Below are positions 1 to 7,615 of a DNA stretch of 64,000 nucleotides, in pieces; within the stretch, counting starts at the first letter, position 1; the number at the start of each line of letters is the position of its first letter. Origin of the DNA: Azospirillum soli (lineage in GTDB: Bacteria > Pseudomonadota > Alphaproteobacteria > Azospirillales > Azospirillaceae); assembly GCF_017876165.1 (NCBI RefSeq), contig NZ_JAGINQ010000006.1, positions 62,001 through 126,000 on the forward strand, written 5' to 3'. The notes beneath the pieces are model-generated. The model was not told the origin of the DNA and searched no databases. It worked only from the letters and a program-made list of their open reading frames with translations. Both the position numbers and the translations under genes were made by a program.

Positions 1-8
1 CTGGATTT

Positions 9-428
9 ATGTTGTCAACGTTTGTAGCTTATCAGGCGGATGAGCTCCATCGCAGTTCATGCGGTTTACCGAAGACAAAAATTGAAGACGCCTTAGCAAT
101 GTTGGCGGCTTGTTCAGTGCATCTTCTATTTTGTCTATACGAAAGCGAGCATAAGCGTCCTCATCCGCATTACCCACCACCGATGATCCGCTCCGGAATG
201 ATCGAAACGCAGCTCAGTAGAGGCTTCATGGAAATGCGCAAAAGGAGTATTCATCATTATGTAGTTACTGGCATGATGATTGCCAACCAAATTGCTGTTT
301 CTATGAAGATCCCTCAGAGCACATATAACCTCACCCAAGCTTACTGCGAGTTTCGCAAGCATGTTCTGCCGCATATCGACGACCTATCTACTCGCGCTGC
401 GGCATTCATGCCGCAAAATATACGTTGA
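9..428 (+). CDS. Hypothetical protein, 5' end uncertain
   Basis: A 139-codon frame with moderate GC, unlike the GC-rich core further on. No domain was recognised. The protein is alpha-helical in appearance with several His and Met residues and no clear membrane span. The frame is open to the left edge of the window, so the ATG at 9 may be internal and the gene may be cut by the window boundary. It lies in the accessory island together with another unknown ORF and IS66 debris. Function unknown. Confidence 0.45.
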   Translation: MLSTFVAYQADELHRSSCGLPKTKIEDALAMLAACSVHLLFCLYESEHKRPHPHYPPPMIRSGMIETQLSRGFMEMRKRSIHHYVVTGMMIANQIAVSMKIPQSTYNLTQAYCEFRKHVLPHIDDLSTRAAAFMPQNIR

Positions 429-504
429 AGGTTTCATATCTATCTTGGCGTGAATGTGGATAGTGTGATACCCCATTTAGGCAATATCGCTTCAGGAGTG
501 TACA

Positions 505-954
505 GTGGCACGGCTAATTGAGTACCAACGCGCCGAGAGGTCTTTTGGCCTCGGCAATAAGCCTGAGACTGACGAAGAGGGGCAGGGCGATCATTTTACT
601 ACGCGCCTGGCGAAACTTATGCCAGCAGAGGCTGTAACAGTCTGGATAGCTGCGACTAACGCAATCAAAATTATTCAGGAGAAAAATGAAGGTATTGGGC
701 CGCACGTCAATACATTGTCTTGGATTTTATTTGCTGTCGTGTTAGTAGCTACTCCAATTTACCACTACCGTGTCAACGGAAAAGGCGGCTTCAACCAAGC
801 TCTGGCATGCGCATTCGCGTTTACGGTTTGGGTTTTTTCTTTGGGAACACCATTCAATACGCTACCTTGGTACGGTCCGGAGTTGGCATCTTTAGCATTG
901 CCGCTCGCTACCTTTCTTCTTCCGTGCATAATCGGACCAGCAATTCGCCCATAA
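505..954 (+). CDS. Hypothetical membrane protein
   Basis: 149 aa starting at GTG 505, chosen because AGGAG sits about 7 nt upstream. The N-terminal 45 residues are polar. Three hydrophobic stretches follow (roughly residues 72-86, 95-113 and 125-145), separated by short loops, suggesting a small polytopic inner-membrane protein. No family was recognised. Moderate GC and its place upstream of IS66 remnants suggest horizontally acquired DNA. Function unknown. Confidence 0.55.
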   Translation: MARLIEYQRAERSFGLGNKPETDEEGQGDHFTTRLAKLMPAEAVTVWIAATNAIKIIQEKNEGIGPHVNTLSWILFAVVLVATPIYHYRVNGKGGFNQALACAFAFTVWVFSLGTPFNTLPWYGPELASLALPLATFLLPCIIGPAIRP

Positions 955-1082
955 TATTGTGCGTTATGCGGATTGTATTTGTTTGCAACAACGCGATCCG
1001 TCTGGGTTGAGCCACCACGTGTTGCAAGGCATCGCGCCACGCTAATGTAATAAGCGTCCAACGAGCTACGCGGCGTCAGCGT

Positions 1083-1292
1083 CTACGGTGAGGTCGGCGG
1101 CTTTGGTCCAGTTCTGGGCAGCAATTCGCCGGTGCGTGTGATCTTGTGATCGGCGATGCGGGCGATCACGTCGCGCAGGTACGCCTTGGGATCAAGCCCG
1201 TTGAGCTTGGCCGTCTCGATAAGCGTGTACATCGCTGCGGCTCGTTCACCCCCGACATCGGCTCCGGCGATCAGCCAGTTCTTCCGGTTATG
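1083..1292 (-). pseudogene. IS66 transposase (TnpC) 3' remnant
   Basis: Read on the minus strand, this encodes the C-terminal end of an IS66-family transposase: the motif NRKNWLIAGAD, then GGERAAAMYTLIETAKLNG, then a YLRDVI segment and a stop at 1083-1085. Only about 70 of roughly 500 codons remain. The upstream part is gone, replaced at 1293 by a head-to-head junction with a second IS66 remnant. Family assignment rests on the well-conserved IS66 C-terminal motif; it cannot be functional. Confidence 0.8.
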
Positions 1293-1319
1293 GACACATA
1301 TGCATAACCGGAAGAACTG
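1276..1319. repeat. 17-bp inverted repeat at the IS66-IS66 junction
   Basis: CAGTTCTTCCGGTTATG (1276-1292) and its exact reverse complement (1303-1319) flank a 10-bp spacer. Both arms encode the same conserved transposase residues (HNRKN) of the two head-to-head remnants. The repeat therefore marks a symmetrical join of two related genes, not an IS terminal inverted repeat. Confidence 0.8.
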
Positions 1320-1495
1320 CCTCTTCGCCGGGTCGGAGGGCGGTGATCGCCTCGCTGGTGGAAACCTGCAAGCTCAACGGTGTCAAGCCCTTCGCCTACC
1401 TCCGTGACATCCTGGAGCGCATGGTGAACGGCTATCCTGCCAACCGCTTCGCCGAGTTGCTCCCATGGAACTGGAAGCCGACCGTCAACGCCTGA
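1303..1495 (+). pseudogene. Second IS66 transposase 3' remnant, frameshifted
   Basis: The plus strand starts with HNRKNCLFAGSEGGDR and continues, in another frame, with VIASLVETCKLNG, YLRDILERM and FAELLPW to the stop at 1493-1495. This is the C-terminus of a different IS66 subgroup from its minus-strand partner. The frame break falls within a GGTGATCGC sequence, as expected for a small deletion between short direct repeats in the ancestral gene. It is a decayed insertion-sequence end. Confidence 0.75.
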
Positions 1496-1505
1496 TCCAG
1501 TGCGA

Positions 1506-2708
1506 TCACGCTCCGGTTACTATTATCCCCTCACAGTAATCCGCCCACATTTCCATTAGATCGCGCCGCTTCTCCAGCAGGTCGGAGCGGCGATACGCTG
1601 CCTCCACCTTGCTCTCGAGCGCGTGGGCGAGTGCCGCTTCAGCGACCTCGCGCGGCACGGTGGTCGCTTCCGCGCACCAATCCCGGAAGGACGAACGGAA
1701 CCCATGCATTGTCGCGTTCACCTCCAAGCGCCTCAGCAGCATGGTAAGGGTCATATCGGACATCGAACGGCCTGACTTCTCGCCTGGGAACACCAGCGCG
1801 GCAGGATCATCACCGGTGCGCAGCTTGGCGGCCCCCTCCAGCACCGCCACAGCTTCTGGTGACAGCGGCACAACGTGGGCCTTACCGGCCTTCATGCGCG
1901 CAGACGGGATGGTCCACATCTTACTGACAAGGTCGATTTCCGACCACCGCGCCCCGCGCGCCTCTCCGCTCCGGACGGCCGTCAGCACGACAAACTCAAG
2001 CAACAGCTTGACCATCGGCCCCGCCTTGGTGGTCTCGCGCAGGCGAGCGAGAAAGGCCGGAACCTCGGCATACGGCAACGCGACGAAGTGCTCGGCCTGA
2101 GCCTTCTGCTTGGGCAGGCCCTTGATGACAGAGCGCACCGGGTTTTCCCCCTCGCGGAACCCCTTGGCCGCGGCCCAGTCCAGCACCGTTCCGATCCGCT
2201 GGCGCACCCGGCGCGCCGTCTCCGGCGTCTTCAGCCAGATCGGCAACAGGCAGTCGCGCACCTCGGGCGTGCCGATCGCATCCACCGTCACCGGCCCCAG
2301 GGTCGGGAAGACGTGCGTTTCCAAGGTCGTCAGCCACTGCGCCGCGTGCTTGTCGTTCTTCCAGCTCGCCTTATGCTCGTCGTGGCAGGCGCGCGCCGCC
2401 TCTTCGAAGCTCGGCGCCCGCCGCTGCGCCCGGCGCCGGTCCGCCAGCGGGTCGCCGCCGTTGCGCGCCTGCCGCCGCATGTCGAGCGCCATCTCGCGCG
2501 CTTCGGCCAGCGTCACCAGCGACGCCGAGCCAAGCCCGATGTCGCGCCGCTTGCCCTGGATCGTCAGGCGCAGCAGCCAGCGCCGCGCGCCGGTCGGGTC
2601 CACCTCCAGGTAGAGCCCGTTGCCGTCCGCGTGCCGACCCGGCTTGGCGGCGCGCACCGCCACCGCGCTCAGGGCCTTTTCGGGATGCCGTCCGGTCCGC
2701 TTTGGCAA
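1506..2708 (-). CDS. Tyrosine site-specific integrase, P4-like (DUF4102)
   Basis: 400 aa with a TTG start at 2708. An N-terminal arm-type DUF4102 domain (residues about 10-95) precedes a core-binding domain and the catalytic domain. The tyrosine-recombinase set is visible: R246 (in TAVRSGEARG), H335 and R338 (in MHGFRSSFRDW), H362 and the nucleophile Y372 (in AYRRSD). This class inserts islands and prophages into tRNA 3' ends. A tRNA-3'-end-like sequence lies directly upstream of its start, the usual place for attP/attL. The length is normal and the gene appears intact. Confidence 0.9.
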   Translation of the reverse strand: MPKRTGRHPEKALSAVAVRAAKPGRHADGNGLYLEVDPTGARRWLLRLTIQGKRRDIGLGSASLVTLAEAREMALDMRRQARNGGDPLADRRRAQRRAPSFEEAARACHDEHKASWKNDKHAAQWLTTLETHVFPTLGPVTVDAIGTPEVRDCLLPIWLKTPETARRVRQRIGTVLDWAAAKGFREGENPVRSVIKGLPKQKAQAEHFVALPYAEVPAFLARLRETTKAGPMVKLLLEFVVLTAVRSGEARGARWSEIDLVSKMWTIPSARMKAGKAHVVPLSPEAVAVLEGAAKLRTGDDPAALVFPGEKSGRSMSDMTLTMLLRRLEVNATMHGFRSSFRDWCAEATTVPREVAEAALAHALESKVEAAYRRSDLLEKRRDLMEMWADYCEGIIVTGA

Positions 2709-2731
2709 TTCGAATCCCTGCCCCGCTCACC
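2709..2731 (+). other. Candidate attachment site (tRNA 3'-end-like)
   Basis: The sequence TTCGAATCCCTGCCCCGCTC followed by ACC resembles the T-loop (TTCGAAT), T-stem and acceptor 3' strand of a tRNA. No tRNA body lies upstream of it. It abuts the start of the P4-like integrase, where such elements keep one att copy. The matching copy was not found in the window. Inference only. Confidence 0.4.
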
Positions 2732-2953
2732 CCACATTTTCCCCACATTCTAAACCGGGTGCACGCGGACGGCAACACACGATCGCGAACGGCGGCGAAA
2801 TATCCTCCAGAGTGTTCAATGACTTAGCGAACGCGCGCGAACAGCGGCAAACACAGAAAACCCCAGGTTCGAAAGACACCCCATCCGCCACTGACCTTCC
2901 AAGCCGTGGAAGATCAACAAGTTGCTGAAAAGTAAGCGGTTTCTGACCCCGAC

Positions 2954-2974
2954 TGCTACAGCGATGTGCTACAG
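2954..2974 (+). promoter_or_regulatory. Direct repeat TGCTACAG x2 before integrase start
   Basis: Two identical TGCTACAG copies (2954-2961 and 2967-2974), 13 bp apart, end 7 bp before the chosen ATG at 2982. The position suggests an operator or an accessory recombinase-binding site controlling the second integrase. Nothing else supports the role. Confidence 0.3.
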
Positions 2975-2981
2975 TCAGGGT

Positions 2982-4655
2982 ATGAACATGCCGCGACACA
3001 CCCGCCTTCACCGCCGAAACGGAACCTACTATCTCCGTGTTGCCGTCCCTCAAGAACTCCGGGAGGCAATCGGCAAGCGCGAGATTTGGAAAAGCCTCGG
3101 CACCTCCGATCCCAAGGAGGCGAACTCTCTGGTGAAGTCAGAGAGCCTGAAGGTTGACCAGCTTTTCGAGGCCGCGCGCAAAAGGCTCCGGGGTGAAGAC
3201 GATCAGATCAGTGATACAGAGGCCGCACGGATTGCGGCAATTTGGCTGTCTGCGGTCCTCGAAGAGGACGAGGAAATTCGCCGTGAAGGGCTGGATGAGC
3301 GCGATTACCGGAAATACGCGGAAGCCCTGGACGTGGTAGACGTTGGCGGAGGCTACTCGCTGGCAACGGGTGATGCCTCACACCTCGAATTCGAGATTGA
3401 CGAGGCTCTATCTCAGCATGGGCTAACCACGCCCAAGGGGTCACCATCCTATCGCCGCCTCGCCTATGCGATGCTGAAGGCCAGCGCCCAGGCAACGGAG
3501 ATGATGAGGGCGCGCCATGCTGGCAAAGTAGTTGAGACCCCCTCCCCGTCTATCGTGCCCACCCGAGGGATCACGCTTGGCGAACTCATCGACAGGTATA
3601 TGGAAGCACCGGAGCGGAGCAACCTGTCCGGGAAGACGAAAGACGGGTATAAAGTCATCTTCCGCTTGCTGAGGGAGGCGCTTGGGGAAAACCGGATGAT
3701 ACGATTAATCACCCGAGACGACTGCCGCGCGCTACAGCGAACGCTAACCAACCTGCCTCCGAATGCAACCAAGCGGTTTCCGGGGCTGTCACTGGAAGAG
3801 GTTACCAAGCTCGCTCAGCTTCAGGGGCTCACGCCCATGAAGGCCACGTCAATCAACAGCTACTTGAACAATCTGGCATCCCTGTTCAATTGGGCTGTGC
3901 AAGAAGACCTACTCGACAAGAACCCCGCGACAGGCTTGAGCGTCCCCGACACTCGCAAGGCCAAAGACCGGAAAAAGTCTTTCAGCACTGACCAACTGAG
4001 GGCCATTTTCAACGCTCCGCTCTACACGGGCTGCGTTGATGACGGGGAGGGCTACGCCAAGGCAGGCCCGAACAAACCCCGCCGTGGTCGCTTCTGGGTG
4101 CCATTGCTGTCATTGTTTTCCGGTATGCGCCTGAACGAATGTTGCCAGCTACTCACGTCCGATGTCCGCAGCATCGACGGCGTTGATTGCATATTGATCC
4201 ATGAGGACCCTGAAGGAGGAGATGAAGCAGACAAGAAGCGTGTCAAGACGGATGCCGGTGAACGTTATGTGCCAATCCATCCTGAGTTGGCAAAGCTAGG
4301 CTTCATTGTGTTCGTGGCAGAACAACGCCGCGCCAAACAGTCCCGCCTCTTCCCAGAACTCACACTCGGCGCAAACGGTTATTATTCCGACCCATTCTCA
4401 AAATGGTATAGCCGCTTCCTAAAATCCGCCGGAGCATATACTACCAAGACCACATTCCATTCATTCCGGCATTGCTACAGGGATGCCATGCGGGAAGCCG
4501 GCCTACCCCGTGATGTCGTCTTGGCCCTTGGTGGCTGGGAGGGCGGTTCCGTGGATGACGACTATGGAAGCGGTTTCCGGGCCAGTACGCTCTACCAGCA
4601 GATTGAGAAAATCGCATATCCAGGGCTGGACTTGTCCCACCTTCACCGGGATTGA
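2982..4655 (+). CDS. Tyrosine site-specific integrase (DUF6538 type)
   Basis: 557 aa from ATG 2982. The frame opens earlier, but the family N-terminus (MPRHTRLHRRNGTYYLRVAVP) begins here. An N-terminal DUF6538-like segment (about 1-45) leads into a helical core-binding region and a C-terminal catalytic domain. The catalytic domain carries SGMRLNE (first Arg), HSFRHCYRDA (His/Arg) and GGWEGGSVDDDYG (Trp in the second His position, Tyr nucleophile). It is divergent from the P4-like integrase with about 270 bp between them. It probably mobilised the phage-like segment to its right. Intact length for the family. Confidence 0.85.
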   Translation: MNMPRHTRLHRRNGTYYLRVAVPQELREAIGKREIWKSLGTSDPKEANSLVKSESLKVDQLFEAARKRLRGEDDQISDTEAARIAAIWLSAVLEEDEEIRREGLDERDYRKYAEALDVVDVGGGYSLATGDASHLEFEIDEALSQHGLTTPKGSPSYRRLAYAMLKASAQATEMMRARHAGKVVETPSPSIVPTRGITLGELIDRYMEAPERSNLSGKTKDGYKVIFRLLREALGENRMIRLITRDDCRALQRTLTNLPPNATKRFPGLSLEEVTKLAQLQGLTPMKATSINSYLNNLASLFNWAVQEDLLDKNPATGLSVPDTRKAKDRKKSFSTDQLRAIFNAPLYTGCVDDGEGYAKAGPNKPRRGRFWVPLLSLFSGMRLNECCQLLTSDVRSIDGVDCILIHEDPEGGDEADKKRVKTDAGERYVPIHPELAKLGFIVFVAEQRRAKQSRLFPELTLGANGYYSDPFSKWYSRFLKSAGAYTTKTTFHSFRHCYRDAMREAGLPRDVVLALGGWEGGSVDDDYGSGFRASTLYQQIEKIAYPGLDLSHLHRD

Positions 4656-4718
4656 TCGTAGCCCCAGCGATCCCCAGAGAAGAACCCACAGGGACGCCGT
4701 TCTCCTGTCCGTGGGGGT

Positions 4719-4982
4719 CACCAGCACGGCCTAAGACGCACCAACGCGGACAAGAGGCGCGCTGTGATGCGGCTTCTGGAGGACCCTGAGTGGTCCGGGT
4801 GGAGTGACCGGGAGATTGCTCGGCGGTGTGGGGTGGTTCACGCCTTCGTCAACAAGCTTCGGAAGGAGTTCACTGTTCACGGTGAACAGCCAGACGAACC
4901 CCAATCCCGCACCTACACGAACCGCCACGGTTCCACCTCAACGATGAACGTGGGGAACATCGGGAAGACGAAGCGGGAATAA
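4719..4982 (+). pseudogene. ParB-like nuclease-domain protein, C-terminal remnant
   Basis: The frame reads HGLRRTNADKRRAV, then DPEWSGWSDREIARRCGV (helix-turn-helix), then RTYTNRHGSTSTMNVGNIGK. This is the C-terminal half of phage- and island-borne ParB/Spo0J-like proteins. Recognisable sequence runs upstream of any in-frame ATG (a GTG at 4764 could start a 72-aa product) and stops soon after the integrase stop codon. The N-terminal ParB nuclease domain is missing. Most likely the gene was decapitated when the integrase module was joined; a short HTH product remains possible. Confidence 0.6.
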
Positions 4983-5091
4983 ACACAATTATCTATGTCA
5001 CGCAGTCTCTTGCAGATTTCATGAAAATATTGACTCTGGCCCCACCAATATGCACCATGAAATTTCTATCATCTTGATTGGTGCGTTTATT

Positions 5092-5405
5092 ATGAACTCA
5101 GAAACATCACGAAACAGCAACAAACTCCTTAGAGCCCTCTTGCTTCTCAATCACCATCTGGACAAAAACCTCTTCAGTTTGCTTTGGTCCTCGCCTTCGT
5201 TGCTGGAAGGCCGGGCATTTCCTTCCAAGACATCCTGACCCTCTCAGACGTTAGCAAGGCGTCCCTTTCGCGCATCATGGCGTGGCATGAGGAAGCCGGA
5301 CTTGTGATTACCCGCCCCATGCCGGATGACCGCTCAAGCAAGGTCGCGTACCTCACACCGAAGGGCGAGAAGTTCGTCAATGAAGTCTGGGCGGTCCTCG
5401 ATTAG
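5092..5405 (+). pseudogene. MarR-like winged-helix regulator with apparent -1 frameshift
   Basis: Two overlapping frames together make one sensible MarR-type protein of about 105 aa. Frame one starts at ATG 5092 (MNSETSRNSNKLLRALLLLN...HLDKN). After a shift near 5164-5170 the second frame continues PLQFALVLAFVAGRPGISFQ, a recognition helix (SDVSKASLSRIMAW) and the wing (PDDRSSKVAYLTPKGE). The junction lies in CAAAAACC. This resembles but does not match the X-XXY-YYZ slippery consensus, so a mutation or sequencing error is more likely than programmed shifting. A TTG at 5184 could start a truncated product. Candidate ligand of the nearby palindromes. Confidence 0.5.
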
Positions 5406-5456
5406 CGACATCCCATTTGGGTCCACCTTTACAGCGACAAAAGCGGCCCGCTTGCC

Positions 5457-5473
5457 GGTGTAGTGACTGCACC
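5457..5473. promoter_or_regulatory. Palindromic site 1 (GGTGTAGTGACTGCACC)
   Basis: A 17-bp inverted repeat with one mismatch between 8-bp arms and a single central base. It lies 52 bp after the MarR-like frame and 57 bp before the coiled-coil ORF. First of five related sites in the phage-like segment. Confidence 0.6.
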
Positions 5474-5530
5474 TGCGGCGGGTCGTTTGCGTTTCAACGC
5501 ATCCAATAACCGGCAAAAGGACCCACCGAA

Positions 5531-5770
5531 ATGAAGTCTACCGTTAGCATCGAGACGCTTATGAAGATGGTCGAGCGCGTCAATGAACTAGAGAGCGAAT
5601 TGAAGCAAGTGCGTAAAGTCAACCGCTCACTCTTTTCCTCTTACGAAACATCCAAAGCGGAACGGCAAGCTGCTTTTTTGAGGATAGCCGAATTGAAGGA
5701 TGAGCTAAGAGAAAAGGAACCGGCTCGAAAGCGCCAGAGCCCGCTCAAGTCAGCCTACGCGGCTCAATAA
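5531..5770 (+). CDS. Small coiled-coil protein, unknown
   Basis: 79 aa, ATG 5531 preceded by AAAGGA at a good distance. Nearly the whole sequence is charged heptad-like helix (residues about 8-65, rich in Glu, Lys, Leu), predicting a coiled coil, with a basic C-terminal tail. No family recognised. It follows palindromic site 1 and so probably belongs to the phage/island regulon. Confidence 0.55.
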   Translation: MKSTVSIETLMKMVERVNELESELKQVRKVNRSLFSSYETSKAERQAAFLRIAELKDELREKEPARKRQSPLKSAYAAQ

Positions 5771-5823
5771 CACAGGACCTATCAGCCGTATCTTTTGCCG
5801 ACAAAACTCTCAGACCCCAACCG

Positions 5824-6405
5824 CTACACGGCTTGCGGCGGCTTCCCCCCGTGCCCCGGCACCCTCCCCCTGGGGGTGCTGACGGTGCCTCCCCCCACCG
5901 TGGTCTCTACGGAGGTGCGCGGTGGACGCCGCTGAGGGGCCTTTGGGTTCCTGGGCTCCGACCTATGCGGTGGAAGCTTGGGCGTATCCTGAGGGGCTAC
6001 CGCGCACCTTGGCGGGGGCGTCTGAGCCGGAAGGACTTCACGGGTCACCCAATCCTGAAACGCCTGGGCCTCGGGCTTGTCCGAACGCATGACCAGCTTG
6101 TAAAGGCCGCTCTCGGAGATGAGGGTGACATCCTTTCCCGGTGTCATTCCTAAGTGAACTCGTTTCACTTTGGTCATTTGATCGGGGTCAAGGCGGTTGT
6201 GGATGTGGCCCATACCGTTAGTGGTCCCAAACAACACACGAAGTATGTCAGGACCGACCAACCACGGGGCACCATTGATGGTCACCACGCGGACGGTTCG
6301 AACATGCGCCAGACACAGGGCCGGAAGCCCATACGGAAAACCCCTCCCGAACCACACGCCCAAATCCCTGTATTTCCGCCACGGCCAAGGCCCCGTTTTC
6401 CTCAT
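5824..6405 (-). CDS. BRO-N domain antirepressor-like protein
   Basis: 193 aa from ATG 6405; an upstream extension exists but overlaps the divergent resolvase gene. Residues about 35-125 resemble the BRO family N-terminal domain (VVTINGAPWLVGPDIL...; LISESGLYKLVMRSDKPEA; FQDWVTREVLPA), a DNA-binding module of phage antirepressors. The C-terminal 70 residues are Pro/Arg-rich and low complexity, with no second known domain, so the original C-terminus may be lost or frameshifted. Its divergent partner is a serine resolvase. Likely a phage or island regulator. Confidence 0.7.
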   Translation of the reverse strand: MRKTGPWPWRKYRDLGVWFGRGFPYGLPALCLAHVRTVRVVTINGAPWLVGPDILRVLFGTTNGMGHIHNRLDPDQMTKVKRVHLGMTPGKDVTLISESGLYKLVMRSDKPEAQAFQDWVTREVLPAQTPPPRCAVAPQDTPKLPPHRSEPRNPKAPQRRPPRTSVETTVGGGTVSTPRGRVPGHGGKPPQAV

Positions 6406-6429
6406 ACGGTAATCATTCGTTTTCCGTAT
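6404..6429. promoter_or_regulatory. Inverted repeat between BRO-N and resolvase genes
   Basis: ATACGG (6404-6409) and CCGTAT (6424-6429) are inverted around a 14-bp spacer in the divergent promoter region. Related CCGTATGG/CCATACGG words recur nearby, including CCATACGGAAAAC at about 6329. They could be operators for one of the divergent genes. Confidence 0.3.
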
Positions 6430-6484
6430 GGACGGGTGTGGGGTTTCGGTATAGGGTTCCCGTATTGACCAGGGAGCCCAGACC

Positions 6485-7111
6485 ATGACCAGCAACACCA
6501 GCATCAAGCGCGCCGCCGTCTACCTCCGGGTCTCCACCGATGGACAGACCACGGACAACCAGCGGCTTGACCTTGAGCGGCTGTGCCAGCTTCGTGGCTG
6601 GGACGTGGTGAAGGTCTATGAGGACGCCGGTATCAGCGGCTCTAAGGGACGGGACCAGCGCCCCGGCCTTGATGCCCTCCTCAAGGATGCCCGTCGCCGT
6701 CGCTTCGATGTCGCGGTGTTCTGGTCCGTGGATCGTCTGGGACGCAGCACGGCCCATGTGACGACGATCATGGACGAGCTTGAGGGTGTGGGCGTTGCCC
6801 AATTCTACTTCAAGGAAAGCATGGACACCTCGACGCCCCATGGCAGGGCGATGCTGGAAATGGCGGCGGTGTTCGCGCGGCTTGAGCGGGGGATGATCCG
6901 GGAGCGCGTCAACGCCGGTCTGGCGCGGGCCAAGGCGCAGGGGAAGACGCTGGGCCGTCCCAAGTCCGGTGACGACATAGAAGCCCGTATCCGCACCCTG
7001 AGGGCCGAGGGCAAGGGCATTCTCAAGATTGCCCGTGAGGTTGGATGCGGCGTGAGTGTCGTTCAGCGGGTGGTGAAAGAGGCGGAAACCGAGACGGCAG
7101 AGGGAACCTGA
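6485..7111 (+). CDS. Serine recombinase (resolvase/invertase)
   Basis: 208 aa. The catalytic domain starts with AAVYLRVSTDGQTTDNQ, whose Ser is the nucleophile. GRDQRPGLDALLKDARRRRFD and the WSVDRLGRS Arg cluster follow, then the long E helix with RLERGMIRERVNAGLARAKAQGKTLGRP. A C-terminal Hin-like helix-turn-helix (ILKIAREVGCGVSVVQRVVKE) finishes it. Normal length for small resolvases. Start ATG 6485 has GGGAG upstream. In an island it could resolve cointegrates or invert a segment; no invertible repeat pair was identified. Confidence 0.92.
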   Translation: MTSNTSIKRAAVYLRVSTDGQTTDNQRLDLERLCQLRGWDVVKVYEDAGISGSKGRDQRPGLDALLKDARRRRFDVAVFWSVDRLGRSTAHVTTIMDELEGVGVAQFYFKESMDTSTPHGRAMLEMAAVFARLERGMIRERVNAGLARAKAQGKTLGRPKSGDDIEARIRTLRAEGKGILKIAREVGCGVSVVQRVVKEAETETAEGT

Positions 7112-7135
7112 GACCGATTGGTTTCGAATGAAACC

Positions 7136-7154
7136 GGTATAGTCTCACTATACT
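7136..7154. promoter_or_regulatory. Palindromic site 2 (GGTATAGTCTCACTATACT)
   Basis: 8-bp arms with one mismatch and a 3-bp centre instead of the usual 1 bp. It lies 24 bp after the resolvase stop. The right half contains CTCACTATA, the same string as in the T7 RNA polymerase promoter, which may be coincidence. Confidence 0.5.
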
Positions 7155-7572
7155 TTAATTTGGGGCTCCCTTTACCTCTCCGGGTTCCATTAAGGTTATA
7201 GGAACAGGGGGAACCCTGGGGCTGTCCTCTGGTCTCACTGAGGGGGATGGTCCTTCATCGCCCCCTCCCTCGCTCCTTCTCTCAAGGAGTGTCTTGGGGT
7301 GAGGATCCTTCATCGTCCATCCCGCCCCAGCGCACCGGCAGGTTCCCCGCTGGAATGCCCCGCGAAGGTATGCGCTATGCGCCCAGGATCGCGCCTGAGG
7401 GTCCGGATCGGCCAAGGTAGCCGGAACCGGCAAAGCCCCTCCACGGGACACACCGCACCACCGGAACAGTTCCGTTCCAAGCCTCTGTTCTACACATGGA
7501 ACCGCTCCGGTAACGGAACTTTTAACGCATTGACACAGTGAAATCACAAGGGGTAGGTCTCCGGGTGTCTGT
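7155..7572. other. Non-coding interval between sites 2 and 3
   Basis: No convincing ORF on either strand; a 153-codon minus frame here lacks any protein-like composition. It contains one copy of a degenerate repeat (about 7362-7432, minus orientation). It also has a hairpin with perfect 8-bp arms GTTCCGTT (7469-7476) and AACGGAAC (7512-7519) followed by TTTT (7520-7523), a weak terminator candidate. It could carry a short untranslated RNA. Confidence 0.35.
7362..7432 (-). repeat. Degenerate island repeat, copy 1 (inverted)
   Basis: On the minus strand this reads GGACCCTCAGGCGCGATCCT then GGGCGCATAGCGCAT. It matches the copies at about 8990-9056 and 10240-10318 with substitutions and small gaps. 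All three copies lie in gene-free spacers of the phage-like segment. Confidence 0.5.
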
Positions 7573-7593
7573 GAGGTGTAGTCACTACACCTC
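7573..7593. promoter_or_regulatory. Palindromic site 3, perfect copy
   Basis: A perfect palindrome of 10-bp arms around one central C; the core is GGTGTAGTCACTACACC (7575-7591). It lies 22 bp before the ATG of the next ORF and just upstream of its GAGGAG ribosome site, so a protein bound here would cover the 5' end of that transcript. Confidence 0.65.
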
Positions 7594-7615
7594 CGCAATC
7601 CTGAGGAGACCACCA

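Noticed and set aside
1276-1319. Inverted repeat as an IS terminal repeat pair or MITE
   Set aside because: Both arms encode the internal conserved HNRKN residues of IS66 transposase, so they are not IS ends.
2371-2778. Minus-strand frame overlapping the start of the P4-like integrase
   Set aside because: It is a shifted frame of the integrase N-terminus with low-complexity Arg/Gly content.
5164-5170. Canonical programmed -1 frameshift site
   Set aside because: The heptamer is C-AAA-AAC, which breaks the X-XXY-YYZ rule, and no clear downstream pseudoknot was seen.
7136-7154. Match of CTCACTATA to the T7 RNA polymerase promoter
   Set aside because: As a stand-alone T7 promoter call it fails: upstream recognition bases differ and no phage RNA polymerase gene is present. 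Kept only as one reading of the five-site family.
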